A DNA stretch of 64,000 nucleotides from Gnetum montanum (GCA_015680685.1 MNCI01015561.1:406418-470417), one strand, 5' to 3'. Shown: positions 1 through 11,334, counted from the stretch's first letter. A program made the numbers and translations. The notes: generated by a model not told the origin, from the letters alone.

Positions 1-890
1 CCCTTGTGTAACCACACTTAAAGTGTCCGTGGGTACTAGAAGGGTTAAATGTAATCCGCACTAACTCCACAAAACACACACATGTAAATATCACCAGAAT
101 GAGGTAAGAATTCTATGTTACACATGACACGAGCTACAATTACACGAACAATGAGATGAGACGAACTAGAGAAAGGGATTGTAGAGATTGGGACATGAGG
201 TAACTGACCCAGGGCACAATGAATCCTGCATGTAAAGCATGATTAAAGTGTCATTAACTCATCGTTCCAAGATCAGGACCAAGTCTATTCCTTTAATCAG
301 TGACATCGCATTATGTCATCCCATAATGAATAGCCATGAGAGGACCATAACAACAAGGCGTACGATCACCTGGCATTTTGTTCAAGGGAGGAGTGATTTT
401 TTGTTTTGTGGCACTTTCTTTTCTTTTTTCTTTTCTCTTTATTTTCTTCTTTTTGAAACTGAATCCAGAGAAATCGCCAACCTTCAGGCATGGGTGCATG
501 TCTTTCCAGTGGGACCCCCTAGAACAATGTTTAATTTTTGAGTGCCCTTTTTGATTACTCGTACTCCCATTTTTTGTTAGATCTACAAGGATCTTAGTAC
601 AACCACATTGCATGATAACTCCCACAGATGTTACTAAAAAGAATCCGCAAATCCCCTTGATGTCACACCCTAATCATCCCTCTTGGTCCATCCTTCTTTA
701 TTCTGGGTACAATGAACACAAAATTAATTTTTTAAGTCTTAAAAATTTCAAGAATATCATTGTACCCTCGAACAGAACCTCTTTATTTGTAGAATGGATG
801 AGTGGGTGTAATGGGCTCACTATTCCAAATAATTGATCACTCATGACTTAATAACATAGACACACCTCAACCAACGATCCACATGAGTGT
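1..890. other. Unassigned stretch, possibly retroelement 3' region
   Basis: I see no supportable gene here. The stretch has a pyrimidine-rich tract at about 410-460. Near 650-680 a run containing CAAATCCCCTTGA resembles 57173-57205 inside element C. In both places an A-rich tract follows about 300-360 bases later. This hints, without proving it, that the window begins inside the 3' internal part of an Athila-like element. Short open frames at 239-541 and 311-625 overlap on opposite strands and resemble nothing I recognise. Confidence 0.3.
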
Positions 891-896
891 TTTATT
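891..896 (-). terminator. Possible polyadenylation signal AATAAA
   Basis: Read on the minus strand, an AATAAA lies about 155 bases downstream of the stop codon of the proline-rich frame at 1049-1839. A T-rich stretch (A-rich on plus, 900-1040) lies between them, as in plant 3' untranslated regions. AATAAA is common by chance in AT-rich DNA. Confidence 0.25.
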
Positions 897-1048
897 CATA
901 GATGAGATTACTTATAAAAAACATAAAAAGACCAAAAGACAAAAAGATAAAAAAGATAAAAAGATAAAACAAGAAGTTGAAAAATTAAAAAACTGGAAAA
1001 CAAAAAGCTGTAAAATTAAAGAAAATGAAAAGTTATTAATCCTGCTTG

Positions 1049-1839
1049 TTATTTAGAATGGGGATACCCCCCATAACTAATCAGTTGAGCATGGCAAGGA
1101 TTAATAAATGAAGGATGAGGATCCTTGCATGTTGAAAATATTGGAACTGGTCCATACTTACCACATTGGGGTTCACACACTTGATTATAGTAAGCATAGT
1201 TGGGCACTTTATGTAATGTAGTTCCCAGATAACGAGTTGGTCCACTAGGATGTTTGGGACCGGAAGATGGTATGCAAGGATTAGAATGATGCCTCCCAAG
1301 TTCATTGGGCCATATGGTTGTTGGAGTGTAAGTTGGTGGCCCTGATGAAGTTACATGAGGCGTTGGGTTCGAAGGTAAGGGTGCACCACAGTGTGGGACT
1401 TATGCTGAGTTGGAAGATGTAGTGGCCTCGGAATTGTGTTGTTCCTTCTTACGGCTGTGTTTAAAGAAAGGACGCTTTTGATGTTGAGGAGGCTTTTCAC
1501 TGTTGTTAGTAGTAGTAGCATAAGTGTCGTTCATGGGTTGTTGCGGTGGTGTAGACACCTTAGGAACAATTGGTGGCAGTATGCAAGGAGGGAAAGGATG
1601 AGAATGTTGAAAGTTAGGAGGCGTATAAGCTACACAAGGTGGTGGTTGTGTTGGAGGCATGGGTTGATAGTATTGTGAAGAATAGTAATGTGGTGAGATA
1701 GAGTATGTTGGCTTAGTTGGAGAAACAAGATGTTGAACGTGATTGTACCGTCCAAAATCGTCAGCAAGAGGCTGGAATGAACGTACACCGAGAGATCTAC
1801 AGATGAAATAGTAGGACCCTACCTTCGCTTGAGGGCAAG
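1049..1839 (-). pseudogene. Proline-rich exon-like reading frame
   Basis: One minus-strand frame runs about 262 codons from a possible 3' splice site (TTTATTTCCAG, cut after plus position 1840) to a TAA at 1049-1051. A single internal stop lies at 1400-1402. The product is rich in Pro, Tyr, Ser and Asn (for example QPMPPTQPPPC) and ends with a Gly-Gly-Tyr-Pro tail. No signal peptide, membrane segment or known catalytic motif is visible. The internal TAA could be a single C-to-T change from CAA. It could be the last exon of a decayed host gene or an accessory frame of the surrounding retroelement. I do not recognise the family. Confidence 0.4.
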
Positions 1840-3099
1840 CTGGAAATAAACAAAGGTAGAGTGCATTGAATGGTCCACACGTGGATCAAACGAGGACTTC
1901 CCCAAATGTACGCAATTACGATGCGTTGGGTTATACGTAAACAAATGCAAAACTGAACATAAACAAATGAAAACGAACGTAAACTGTTTAAATAAGGAAA
2001 ATAGGAAAAATGTGAACAGGAAAATTAATGTAAACTGCAAGAATCTAGCCAATAATGCAAACTTTTCGTATTGATAAACAATTACAATGTGCACTGGTCA
2101 GAACGCAGTTGCTGTTTGGTCACAAGGCTAACGTTTGCCTCGATGGATGTGAATGGATGCTAGGGAATATAGGTTTCTGGTTGCAAGTTCTGCAACGTGA
2201 CCAAGATTGCCCTTGCTCAGCGTAACCAAGTCTGATGCCCATTGTATGAGATTGATACCTAGATTTCTTAAGTCTGTGAGATTTGACTTTTTCAAACCTT
2301 GATCTAGTGGAAAAATAGGAGATTTATAGGATTTTAAGCACAAGATTCGAATCTAGGAGAAGATCAATGGTTGCGGGGTAAGAAAACTTTGGATCGGGTG
2401 ACAGGTGTGTGCATTGACCGGATGCATGAAATGTTACAATGTACAGCGTGCAGCGTGACCAAGATCTCTTATGCTGATGTGTGTAATCCACAGCGTAAGA
2501 GCTTGATACGCTGAAAAATGAAAAATGTACAAAGAATGTTAAAGTAAAACAATGGATCTAGATGTCTAGCCTCCGGATCTACAGATCTATGCTGGCATCA
2601 GCATCTAGTGTCTAGCATCCCAGGGTGTCAGCGTGACCATCGTCCCAGGGTGTCAACGTGACCATCGTCCCTGGGTGTCAACGTGACCATCAATGTGTCC
2701 AATGTTTATGATGCATTTTGAGCCCATTTTTGACCTATGAGACCCATTTTCAGAGTGGTTCTGCATACCATGGGTCATGAGGATTCTGTGTGCCAAATTT
2801 AGGCTGATTTGGATGTCGTTTTGGCCCTATTTTTGTTGATGACACTGAGCCTTACGCTGTGCAGCGTAAGAAAAGTAACCCCAATGCACTTAGCCAAAAC
2901 CTAGCATTTTGAGCCCAAAACTTTTGATTCTAGATGCCAAAAATTGGTGCAGTCACCTGTGGGCCCTGGGGAAACCTTTCCTATTGGATCGTGAATCATC
3001 AGGGGCTATTTCGGAGGCCTCCAGGTTTGGTCATGCTATACTCATGCTTGGGCAGCTGCATGACTTAACTTGAATCTTGTCTGAAAGTGCTAGGCCAAA
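1840..3099. other. Unassigned, with repeated GTGACC/CAGCGT words
   Basis: No coding relic is convincing here. The words CAGCGT and GTGACCA recur between 2190 and 2870, including a small tandem array. The opposed words CTTACGCTG and CAGCGTAAG near 2855-2875 form a short inverted repeat. The stretch separates the gag relic of element A from the proline-rich frame. It may be a separate insertion or a non-coding internal part of that element. Confidence 0.3.
2616..2691. repeat. 25-bp tandem repeat, three copies
   Basis: Three adjacent copies of a 25-base unit around CCCAGGGTGTCAACGTGAC. They differ by single substitutions (CAGCG versus CAACG, CCAGG versus CCTGG). Confidence 0.8.
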
Positions 3100-3266
3100 A
3101 TTTTGCGGTGTTTTCAGTGATATGCATTTGGATTCATCTGATAAGAAGGGTACCTCCAGTCTAGGGTTGGTCTCCCCCATGATTGGGATTGATGCCATTG
3201 TGATCGAACATAATATCTCTATATGAACTCTGGATGTAACGTGTTTTCCCAATGCTCATGTAAATG

Positions 3267-4376
3267 TTACAAGATTGGGCATTGGCCCTTGGGGTGATCG
3301 TACAGGCATATATTACATTCATACATATGATTGGCAGTTGAGCTCTTATTTTCCTTATCCCTTCGTTCCGATTGTCTACTATTTTGTCCTGCTTCTTGGG
3401 TTGTCAAAACTCTATCTCCAATGATGTTGATATATTCTCCACACTTTTGATTCATCCATTCCAACATCTTATTGATCTTTGCCTCGGCTTCTTCTAATGT
3501 TTGTTGTATTGGCAAAGATGATGTTTCCACCTTGAGATTGGTTGATTTCTCCTTTTCATGGTCATGGACCTTTGTTAAGTTGAGATTTTGGTCCTGTTGA
3601 TGTTTTTCAACACTCTCCCATAGAGCTAATTCTTCTTCTTCTTTTGCTACCCGCTTAACAAGCTCTTGGACTTGATGGGTTCGTAGTTCGTATAGTTGAC
3701 CTTGGGCATACATTCCTAAGGTCTCTCTTATTTTATTACAAAGCCCATCAATGATATGATACATTAGCCTTTCCTCAGAAAACCCATGGCCTGGACAGTT
3801 GTTTAATAGTGCATAATATCTTTCTAGGGCCATGTCCAAGGGTTCATGTTTTGCTTTTTACACTCTCTTGTAGGTTTAATATTTTTCATTAAAGACTTCT
3901 CCCATTGTTGACCAACATGGTATCGAATTTGGTTTTAACGATCTATACCATACTTTTGCTTAGTCAACAAGTGTCATGGGAAAGAGCTTAAGTTTTTGCC
4001 ACCCGTTATCAATGTTGTTCCATGTGCAGGCATCATAAAAGGCTTGTAAATGTTAATGCAGGTGTAAGTCATAGCCTCCTAAAAAAGTAGGAAATTTTTT
4101 TAAATCGAGCCTGGGTAGATGGCTCTCTTTACGATGCCTACGTGAGATTCGAACAGCCTCTTGTATTTGTGTTAAGCTTGTAGTGGCCAGTGGGGGTTCA
4201 TCGTCATCTTGTAAGTTATGCCTTCATGTGTTGGGATGACGTTGTTTTCATTCATGTTCATAAGAGACTCTTACTTCATGTTGCATACTCCAATCTTCAT
4301 TGTCATATAGTTCGTTGGTTCTCCAATGAACTTCCTCACTAGGTGTGGCATTATCGTGCTCTTGTAGGAGAGGCAT
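3267..4376 (-). pseudogene. gag polyprotein relic of element A
   Basis: One frame of 370 codons runs from an ATG at 4376 to a stop at 3267 with six internal stops. It aligns throughout with the gag of element C, for example PLDMALERYYALLNNC against PLDAAMGRYYALLHRC. This is the retrotransposon gag domain, which packages element RNA. The C-terminus carries a zinc-knuckle-like CX2CX3HX4C (CNICLYDHPKGQC), one residue shorter than the usual CX2CX4HX4C. All six stops (two TGA, four TAA) sit where CGA or CAA is expected. At one of them element C still encodes Gln. The last 190 codons are uninterrupted. Confidence 0.8.
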
Positions 4377-4488
4377 TGTTGTGTGTGAATTTATGTGACT
4401 TTTTATAATAACTTCTTTCTAAGAGATATATCGTTAAGTTCTTTATAGTGACCTTGTATGATATAACTAATCTAGATAACTAGCACTG

Positions 4489-4506
4489 TTCCTGGCAACG
4501 GTGCCA
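4489..4506 (-). other. Primer-binding site of element A
   Basis: Just inside the LTR the minus strand reads TGGCACCGTTGCCAGGAA. This is close to TGGCGCCGTTGCCGGGGA, the site I recall for Athila-type elements (complementary to a tRNA 3' end, tRNA-Asp as I remember it). The same site, differently mutated, sits next to the LTRs of elements B and C. Confidence 0.75.
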
Positions 4507-4507
4507 A

Positions 4508-5339
4508 TGATGAGTGACGAGGTATCCCTACACTCAACCATATGAATACAAGCGTTCTCACGCACGATTTGGTCGAACTCCACAGACGAACTAGTTGTGG
4601 CACCTAGATAGTTATCCTTAGGTCGTAGTTCACTGTCTTCCCACCTAGACTAGTATTATATTTTTCACGTATGGTTTAGTCCAAAGTGATGTGTATGATG
4701 TTTCCTAATCTAATGCTACTCCTGAGGCAATGGAAGATAATATTAACTAAGCTAAGGTAGGAGGAAAGGGTAAAAGAATATAATCTAGCCTAAGTGCGAT
4801 GAGCATCCATTTCTTGATCATCCGTACACATCTTAGACTTCGTGCATGACTACCACTGGGATTACCAAGCACAGATCCTAGGTACGCCATTGGTTTACCA
4901 AGTAATCACACTTAAATACTTGTAATTAAGTCATACTCATTCCGCGTTCTAGGAGATAAGGGTGAGAGAGACTAATTAGGAAAGTAGTAAATAACAATTA
5001 AATAAATAAATAAATAATAAAGTGAATGTTGTAATGATGAAGTAATCTCGATCTTTATTGCTGGTCATGTGTGTGTCCAAGTACGTTACACTCAAATAAA
5101 GGATGCCGTACAATTACATTCATCACATTGCGGACAGACACGGGAAAAATAATCTATCTCTGGAGGGATCAAACTGCTAGAGTTTCGCTACTCCTATTCT
5201 CTAATGCCAAAACAAGGGAGAGTCGCTTCTTATTTATAGACATTGTGGAGGACTGCAATATCGTGTACGCAATATTGCGGGGGATGCAATATCGCGGTGG
5301 ACACGATATTGCGTCCAATCACAAGCTATAACCAAATCA
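4508..5339 (-). repeat. LTR of element A
   Basis: It begins TGATGAGTG on the plus strand and ends near 5339 (AAATCA) or possibly 5321 (CAATCA); the usual end is CTCATCA. The first 80 bases match the starts of the other LTRs of this family at 34986, 45477, 54288 and 60772. Read on the minus strand, a TATAAATA box (plus 5231-5238) follows a cluster of decayed GCGATATCGC palindromes at about 5254-5313. Most of their CpG sites have become TG or CA. Confidence 0.75.
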
Positions 5340-5662
5340 TGGTAGATAAGAGTGATAGATAGAAAATAGCATTTATCACCAAATGGAAAACTTTTTCTTA
5401 CCAAAGAATTCTATTTGGATTGTCAAATGCTAGATCTACTTTTCAAAGAGCAATGGATTTAGACTTTAAGGATTTAATAGACAAGTTCATTTTGGTTTAT
5501 TTGGATGATACCAATGCCTTTTCAAAAAGGCAAAAAGATCATATTGCTCATCTTCAACAAGTTTTTGATAGATCTTATGAGTATGGTATTTCATTAAATC
5601 CTAAAAAATATATCTTTGGGGTTAAATCTAGAAGTTTACTAGCCCATGTAATCTATCAGTAA
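5340..5662 (+). pseudogene. Reverse transcriptase fragment (gypsy)
   Basis: The frame contains FGLSNARSTFQRAMD, then VYLDD with the two catalytic aspartates, then YGISLNPKKYIFG and the degraded LLAHVI. These are the palm and thumb blocks of Ty3/gypsy reverse transcriptase, which copies element RNA into DNA. The open part at 5420-5662 is 80 codons. A stop interrupts the frame upstream near 5370. Confidence 0.85.
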
Positions 5663-5799
5663 AGAATTGCTATAGATAACTCTTAAATTCAAGTAATACA
5701 GAATATCAAACATCCAACAAGTAAAAAGTTAGATCTTTCTTTGGGAAGATAAAGTTTATTAAGAAATTTATTCTTGGATTCACTAAAATTACTAAACCT

Positions 5800-6200
5800 A
5801 TATTGCATATGCTAAAGAAAGATGTTCTAATAGAGAAAACACTAGAATCAAAGAAAGCATTAGCAAAAATTTAAAAAGCATTCAACAAGCTCCACACTTG
5901 GTAAAGACAAAATTGAAAGAAGACTTTTGGTTATATGTTTTTTCTTCAAATGATTTAGTTGCTACCATTTTAACTCAAAAAGGTAAAGGTCAAGATGAAA
6001 CAATTGAATTTTTTGGATATCGATTGAAAAGTTTAGAGCTCAATTATTTAGACTTAGAGAAACAAGCATTCATAGTCATTAAGGCACTTCAACATTTCAA
6101 ATATTATTTGGAAAGCTCATTAATTCACATTATGCTAATAGAGCCTACAATTAAACAATTCTTAGCCCAAAATGAAACTGGATTGAAACGAGAAAAATGA
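5800..6200 (+). pseudogene. RNase H fragment (gypsy)
   Basis: The open part (5898-6200) reads like the RNase H linked to reverse transcriptase in gypsy elements. A degraded SSNDLVATILTQ block stands where SDYAVGAVLGQ-type sequence is expected. It is followed by FFGYRLKSLELNYLDLEKQA (the usual S..L..AE.NY...EKE.LA block) and LQHFKYYLESS. The upstream linker around 5690-5890 is scrambled by stops. Confidence 0.75.
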
Positions 6201-6479
6201 CCCATAAACCTTCAAGGTTTAAGACTTTCATTGGAAATATGCAAAAACATCAAATGAATGAAATTAGCTAAGTTAATAGCTAGAGAAGATTAAGTATGTG
6301 TGCTGAAGACTCATGAAGGAAATTGGTATGATGAGATTCTATAATTCCTTGATACATGAAAAGTTGCAAATAACTTAACTGCAAGTTAAAAGAGAGCTTT
6401 CTTCAAAAGAGCAAATAAATTTATGTTGAAAGGTGGAATTTTATGCAAAAAGGATTTATAGGGGTTTTGTTGGAATGTG

Positions 6480-7432
6480 TTCAAAATGATCAAATTGATC
6501 CTATCCAAGAGCAATTCCATGACCATTCTAATTTATTCTCTGAATTTCTTAAGTCAATTATGTAACACATACTCTATTATGATTTTTATTGGCCTAGTAT
6601 GTACCAAGATATTAATTTAATAATTCAAAGATGTTACAAATGTCAAATTCATGAATCAAAAATGAAAAAATCTAAATCCCCTTAAAACTTGTAATTGTCA
6701 ATAGTCCATTTCAGCAATGGGGATTAGATATTATTGGTACAATTACTCCTTTGAGAGCTACATATAAGTTTATTCTCACAGCTATTGATTACTTTACTGA
6801 ATGGTCCGAAGCAAAGGCTCTAAGAAAGAGTTCAGCATCAACCATGATTAAGTTCATGAGATCAAACTTTAAGTCATTTTGGTTTACCTAAAGTGTTGGT
6901 ATGTGATAATCAACCTACTTTTCAATCTGAATAGTTTATAACATGGGCATTGGAAAAATGCATCTTTCTATTTTCCTCATCAAATTATTATCCTCAATGG
7001 AATATCTTAGTTGAATCTATAAATAAAAATCTTATTTCCTACATTAAGAGGTGGATGGATGAAAATCTAGAAAATTGGATTAATTACTTACAATCTACAT
7101 TATGGACCAATCATATCATATTTAAGAAGGCTATTGGAACATCAGTTTATAATTTAGTCCATGGTTTGCCTGCAAGAATTACAAACAAGATTATAAGTTC
7201 AACCTCAAATTTTGTGCAAAGATATAGTAAGAAAATTAATAAAGATAGAAGTTTCATGGCCTTGCTCATCAAAAGAGAAGTCAAAATTGTAACTATCCAA
7301 AGCCACTATAAAAAGGCTTCAAAGGTAAAAAAGAAGGAAGAAAAAAAAGAGTGGACAAAGCAAATTGAAAGAAGCTTGAAGATTTTAAAAGCATGGCTTG
7401 TTAAAGACATCCATTCAGCTTCTTTGTTTTAA
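6480..7432 (+). pseudogene. Integrase fragment (gypsy)
   Basis: In order: an integrase zinc-binding remnant (YYWPSMYQDI, then CYKCQIHES); core residues QQWGLDIIGT and TAIDYFTEWSEAKAL with the first catalytic Asp; VCDNQPTF with the second Asp; and the C-terminal core YYPQWNILVESINKNL with a Glu in the expected third acidic position. Open sequence runs 6950-7432. A lysine-rich tail follows. Several stops and a frameshift near 6860-6950 kill it. Confidence 0.8.
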
Positions 7433-8400
7433 TCCTATGAGTTCATTTCTTCTCATTTTGTTTTAGTTACTTAGCTAATGGTTTAGATAGTATCATGCTT
7501 AGCATTTAATTTTGGAATTATTCCTAGGTTGCTTTTGTAGCCTTGTTTTTTTCCAATATTAGATTTCTATTAATATTTGTGATAGAAGAGCTTATGTTGT
7601 TGAAAAGCCTCAAGAGCAATTTAATGGTAATGTCTTAATGAATTTTCCTGTTTTGAGCATAGAGAATTTAGGAAAATCTTTGATATTTTGAAATGACTGA
7701 AATAGCTTCTTTATTTTTAAAGTGTATTGCCTTGGTATTTCAATCCAAAAATTATCAAATATTTTTTAAAAGCTCTATTGAATGCAATCTTTTACAACTA
7801 TTAACTAGCCAAAATAAATACTTATACTTGATTGCTTACATAGTGATTTTTGGTAGTATAATAAGATTACCTTTATGAAATTACTTATTGAGCTAGAAAG
7901 TTTGGACAATTGTAGTTTTTGAATTAGGAATCACTTTATTGTAAAGTGTTTTCTTATGTCAATTTATCTTGCTTAAATATTTTGAATTTTAGGCAATTCT
8001 ACTTTCTTTTCTTACTCTTTCTAACTCCATTGAATCTTGCTCTATTTCTAGTTTTCTTATGGAACTTTCTCTCTAGGAGAAATTAGTGGTAGATTGGTAG
8101 AATTATGCTCAACTATTTTTGCAAAATTTTATATGTTACAAGTATTGTACTATAGGGACTGTATAGACTAAGTGATTGAAGAAAAGAGAAATCTCCAACA
8201 ACTCACAGTATTTGACAAAGATCGTTGAATCTCTTTTATGATAGCTGATTATAGTTTTATACATAACCCAACCATTTGAACATATGCAATAGCAAAACAC
8301 ATTCTTACTTTTAGTCCATTTCATATCTACTAAGTTTATTTGAAGGTATCTAGGCCTTGGTGTTTCCAAAGACCAACAAGCATTTAAACCCTATTTGAAG
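7433..8400. other. AT-rich stretch, nothing recognised
   Basis: Very AT-rich sequence downstream of the integrase relic. Short frames at 7693-7878 and 8136-8369 show no family resemblance. It could contain the unrecognised 3' end of the gypsy relic. Confidence 0.3.
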
Positions 8401-10309
8401 AACACCTTTGATCTCATGACTTCCCAAGATCACAAGATCATGAGGCCACCACCACATTAGTGGTCTGGTCCCAAATGATCACCAACACTTCCCTTTATCA
8501 TTGATCTTCTAAAACTAGTATCTATATTAGAGCACTTGAAGTTTCTTTTCTTCTATCCTAAGATCATTGATGGAGTTGGTATATTCTATGAGCATGGTAG
8601 TTATGGGAACATTTGATTGGCTTTGGTGTACCATGCCAAGAACTATCTTCTCTCTTCCTCAAATGATCTAGTCCTCTTTCTAAGTTATTGGTAGTCAAAC
8701 ATTCTACATGTTAAATTCACTACAATGTCCTTTTGCCCTTGGTAGCTAGCTTTCTTAACTTCAAGTTCTAAGTTTGTTATATATAATTTTTGCAAGGCAT
8801 CTTTTCAATCAGCAAACTCCATTTCATACATATCATACACAGCTACTACCTGTAGCTGAAGTTCATTCCTAGGCCATCTTGCTATTAACATGATCAAGTT
8901 AGCATATCAAAGATTTTCTAACCCATGTATTCTATAAGATTTTCAATCTACAGGTCCTTATTCTTGATCTCAACCTAAGGGACATGGCCTAAGCTATCCA
9001 AGATGGGTTACCAGTCTAGAGTCTAAGTAGTGATGGAATTGATCTTTTCCTTTACCATCTAGATTTCCTTCTCATTTATTTTTCTATAAATCCCCACTTG
9101 GTCTCCAAAGTGTGCCATGAGCTGCTTATGCCTCTTGGTCTCATTCTACCTTACACTTATCTCAATATATAATTTTTGTTTAATAGCATGCACTTCCTCC
9201 ATTGATAGCATTCTGTTATCGTGGGTCAATCTGCTCATATCCTAGTTGACATGAATGAGTTATTCTTATAACTAATGGATGCTTTCTTCAAGAACATTTT
9301 TCTTTTTCTTAATATTAGTCAACCTTGTGTTTTTTGCAGTCAGCTTCTTATTTTCATCTTCTAAGTTATTGAGATCTTTGGCATGTGCATATGTTTAGGA
9401 TTCAATGACTAAGGCATTCCACACCACCTTCTCTCTTTCCATCTCTACCTATATGTTCTAAGTAATCAATTGCCTCACTTGATTTGTTCTATATTGCTCA
9501 AGCTGGTCTGGGGCAACAAATCATGCAGGATCCCTTACTTCTCCTCTGAGAGCTATCAATTTATTTTGTAACCTTTACACTTCATTTTTAGCATGTTTTT
9601 CCCTCATCTTTATCATCACCAACTTTTCCTTTGTGGCTATTAAATCAGAATATACTATTGTGATATCGCTAGGGATATTAAAAAGATTCTACACAACTTG
9701 GCCTATCTAAACCAATCTATTAAGGATGTCTTCATGCTAAGCTAGAGTCATCAAGGTATTGGCTAGCATTTGAGCATATCTAGTTCTAGAAATATTGGCT
9801 AGTGGCATAATAGGGACATTGAAGAACCCCTGGATGTGATCTTTTATTACCTCTATTGCTCTTGCTGCATCTTAGTGTTATATGACCATGATTGTGGCAC
9901 CTTCACTAGTTTCTAACATTACTTGGAATGATGCAGTGTTTCTTAATATTTATTATGCCTAGTCTTCCTCTCATCCTATTTGTAACAATACCTAGCCACT
10001 AGTAGGTCTTGTTGAAACTATAGGCCTTACTAAGCTTTTCTTCACTATGTAGAGATTAGATCCCTCTGTTGCTCCCTAGCTAATTATGTCTATGATTTTG
10101 CATAGATGACTCATTGAGGGATGATAATCTAGTGGTGAAGGTAAAGCTTGTTGATCTTTTCTATCTTCAAAAGATGTTAAATCATTTGATCCTAAATATT
10201 GTTGTTGTCTAGTAGCTAGAATGTTATCAACAAGTGTTAAACCTATAGCCTCCTTAGCGCCTACTAGCTTCTCCAATTGATTTTTCTTAGGTGGTAATGG
10301 CTTGGACAT
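8400..10309 (-). pseudogene. Coiled-coil protein relic, probably element-encoded
   Basis: A minus-strand coding relic starts at an ATG near 10309 (MSKPLPPKKNQLEKL). Between about 9640 and 8560 it keeps one frame rich in Lys, Glu, Leu and Asn with heptad-like patterning, for example KDLNNLEDENKKLTAKN and NELQLQVVAVYDMYEMEF. The stops are mostly TAG, with some TAA and TGA, at places where CAG, CAA or CGA fits. No enzyme motif or zinc knuckle is visible. It could be a structural gag-like or accessory protein of an unrecognised element, or a decayed host coiled-coil protein. Function unknown. Confidence 0.5.
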
Positions 10310-10540
10310 TTCTGCATAAGAGGCATTCTAGGATTTTCTTGGGATATTATTAGTATAACTAAGAATTCCCTCTTGTTTGCAAAACTTCCTTATCATAAAT
10401 GGTGGCTATATGTCCAAGGGATAGATGCTGCGTAGTTCTAAGTTCTAATTTAGGAATTTTTGTTTTCCTTAATCATGGGATTAGCCTCTACATATATTTA
10501 AACATAAAAAAATAAAAAAAAAGGTCACCACCATCTTATT
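10310..10540. other. Short AT-rich spacer
   Basis: Nothing recognised. It ends in an A-rich run at about 10505-10525, just before the more GC-rich captured-gene segment. Confidence 0.3.
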
Positions 10541-10544
10541 TTCA

Positions 10545-10765
10545 TGCCACACACAATGCCACCACGAACTTCAAGAAAATTTTTTCAGAACCTTATGCAA
10601 CTCAAACTTCCTGCTCTGAGAAAGTCGAGATCGAGCGGATTCCTGCTCTGCAGGCACTACCCTATTTCTGCAACCGTTAGCTTGGCGTCTGTACCCTCTG
10701 CCACGAGAATATCTGGAATGCCCAGCTTTAAGGCTGCCATCGCCGTGAACGTTTCTGCAAATGCA
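10545..10765 (-). pseudogene. O-methyltransferase N-terminal fragment
   Basis: Minus-strand frame with AMAALKLGIPDIL, then LTVAEIG, then NPLDLDFLRAGSL. This is the dimerisation-domain pattern of plant caffeate-type O-methyltransferases (LGIPDI, L(T/S)..EIA, NP..L.R.LR). Only about 65 residues remain, with one stop after VAEIG and another further on. The SAM-binding and catalytic parts are absent. It is more GC-rich than its surroundings and lies on the same strand as a GH81 fragment 0.6 kb away. This suggests capture of host gene pieces by a mobile element. Confidence 0.6.
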
Positions 10766-10776
10766 AAAATGAATAG

Positions 10777-11265
10777 CTACACAACCTTCTGACCCTTTAC
10801 TTCCTCCTTCTTGCTTGTGAACAATCCTCGCATAGTCCCTTGCACCATTTTTCGTTCTAGTTTTCTACTTGTGTTGTTTGATCCTTCTCCATTTCTGTTC
10901 ACTGCTCTGCACTCGGATTTAAGGGCAACGCTGCACATCTGCCCATGTTGGCCTCTCCCACGCACATCTCGTGAACTTTGTACATCACTGTGCATCTCAT
11001 GACCTTTGTACACCATTGAGCAGCACCGCCACATCATCTGCGGATGATCGCAATTCTTATTGGAGATATTTACATCCCTCTTAGGCTGATGGCCATGGCA
11101 TATTCGCATTGTAGATTGTGCAACATCGTGACATGGCTGTCGAAGATCTTGCAATAGAGCAAAAACTGTGAAGAGGGTAGGCTGCGGCTCTGACAGATCT
11201 GCTAGTCGTGGTCGCAGCAGAGGCCATGGTTCTAACACAAGTTTCAGCCGCAATGTTATGCACAA
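10777..11265 (-). other. 162-codon open frame between gene fragments
   Basis: An uninterrupted minus-strand frame runs from an ATG inside the GTTATGCACAAAG repeat at 11265 to a stop at 10777. A second frame of 60 codons (11081-11263) overlaps it. Neither resembles a family I know, and the amino-acid make-up is erratic. It is probably a by-product of the higher GC content of this captured-fragment segment and not a gene. Confidence 0.3.
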
Positions 11266-11325
11266 AGTTGCGTTACCGAAATGGCCTGTTTGAAATTTTA
11301 TTACACGTCAGTGTTATGCACAAGA
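11252..11325. repeat. Copy 1 of the GTTATGCACAAAG repeat
   Basis: It contains GTTATGCACAAAGTTGCGTT followed by ACCGAAATGGCC, then an AAATTTTATTACAC segment. The same string returns at about 11757-11970 and once more at about 30003-30062. Together with the next copy it flanks the GH81 fragment as a direct repeat. Confidence 0.7.
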
Positions 11326-11334
11326 GTGTATGCC

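Larger units (their letters stand above)
3100..5339 (-). mobile_element. Athila-like Ty3/gypsy element A, truncated
   Basis: Read on the minus strand the order is LTR (5339 to 4508), primer-binding site, gag and the start of the gag-protease linker. Near 3120-3170 the frame SWGRPTLDWRYPSYQ resembles the element C linker SWGMPPPRQQYPYQQ. Recognisable element sequence stops after that: no protease core, reverse transcriptase or integrase follows. No second LTR lies in the window, so no target-site duplication can be checked. The LTR abuts a plus-strand gypsy pol relic at 5340, which suggests insertion into or deletion against that older element. Confidence 0.75.
5340..7432 (+). mobile_element. 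Ty3/gypsy pol relic
   Basis: Plus-strand remains of pol appear in the usual gypsy order: reverse transcriptase, RNase H, integrase. All are interrupted by stops and frameshifts. The 5' part (gag, protease, fingers of reverse transcriptase) is missing where the LTR of element A abuts. No LTR of its own is recognised. Its active-site context, YLDD followed by a FSKRQKDH-type segment, differs from the FMDDF type of the Athila-like elements, so it is a different gypsy lineage. Confidence 0.8.

Noticed and set aside
2616-2691. CRISPR-like short repeats
   Set aside because: The units are directly adjacent with no unique spacers, and the sequence is plant-like. It is a small tandem repeat.
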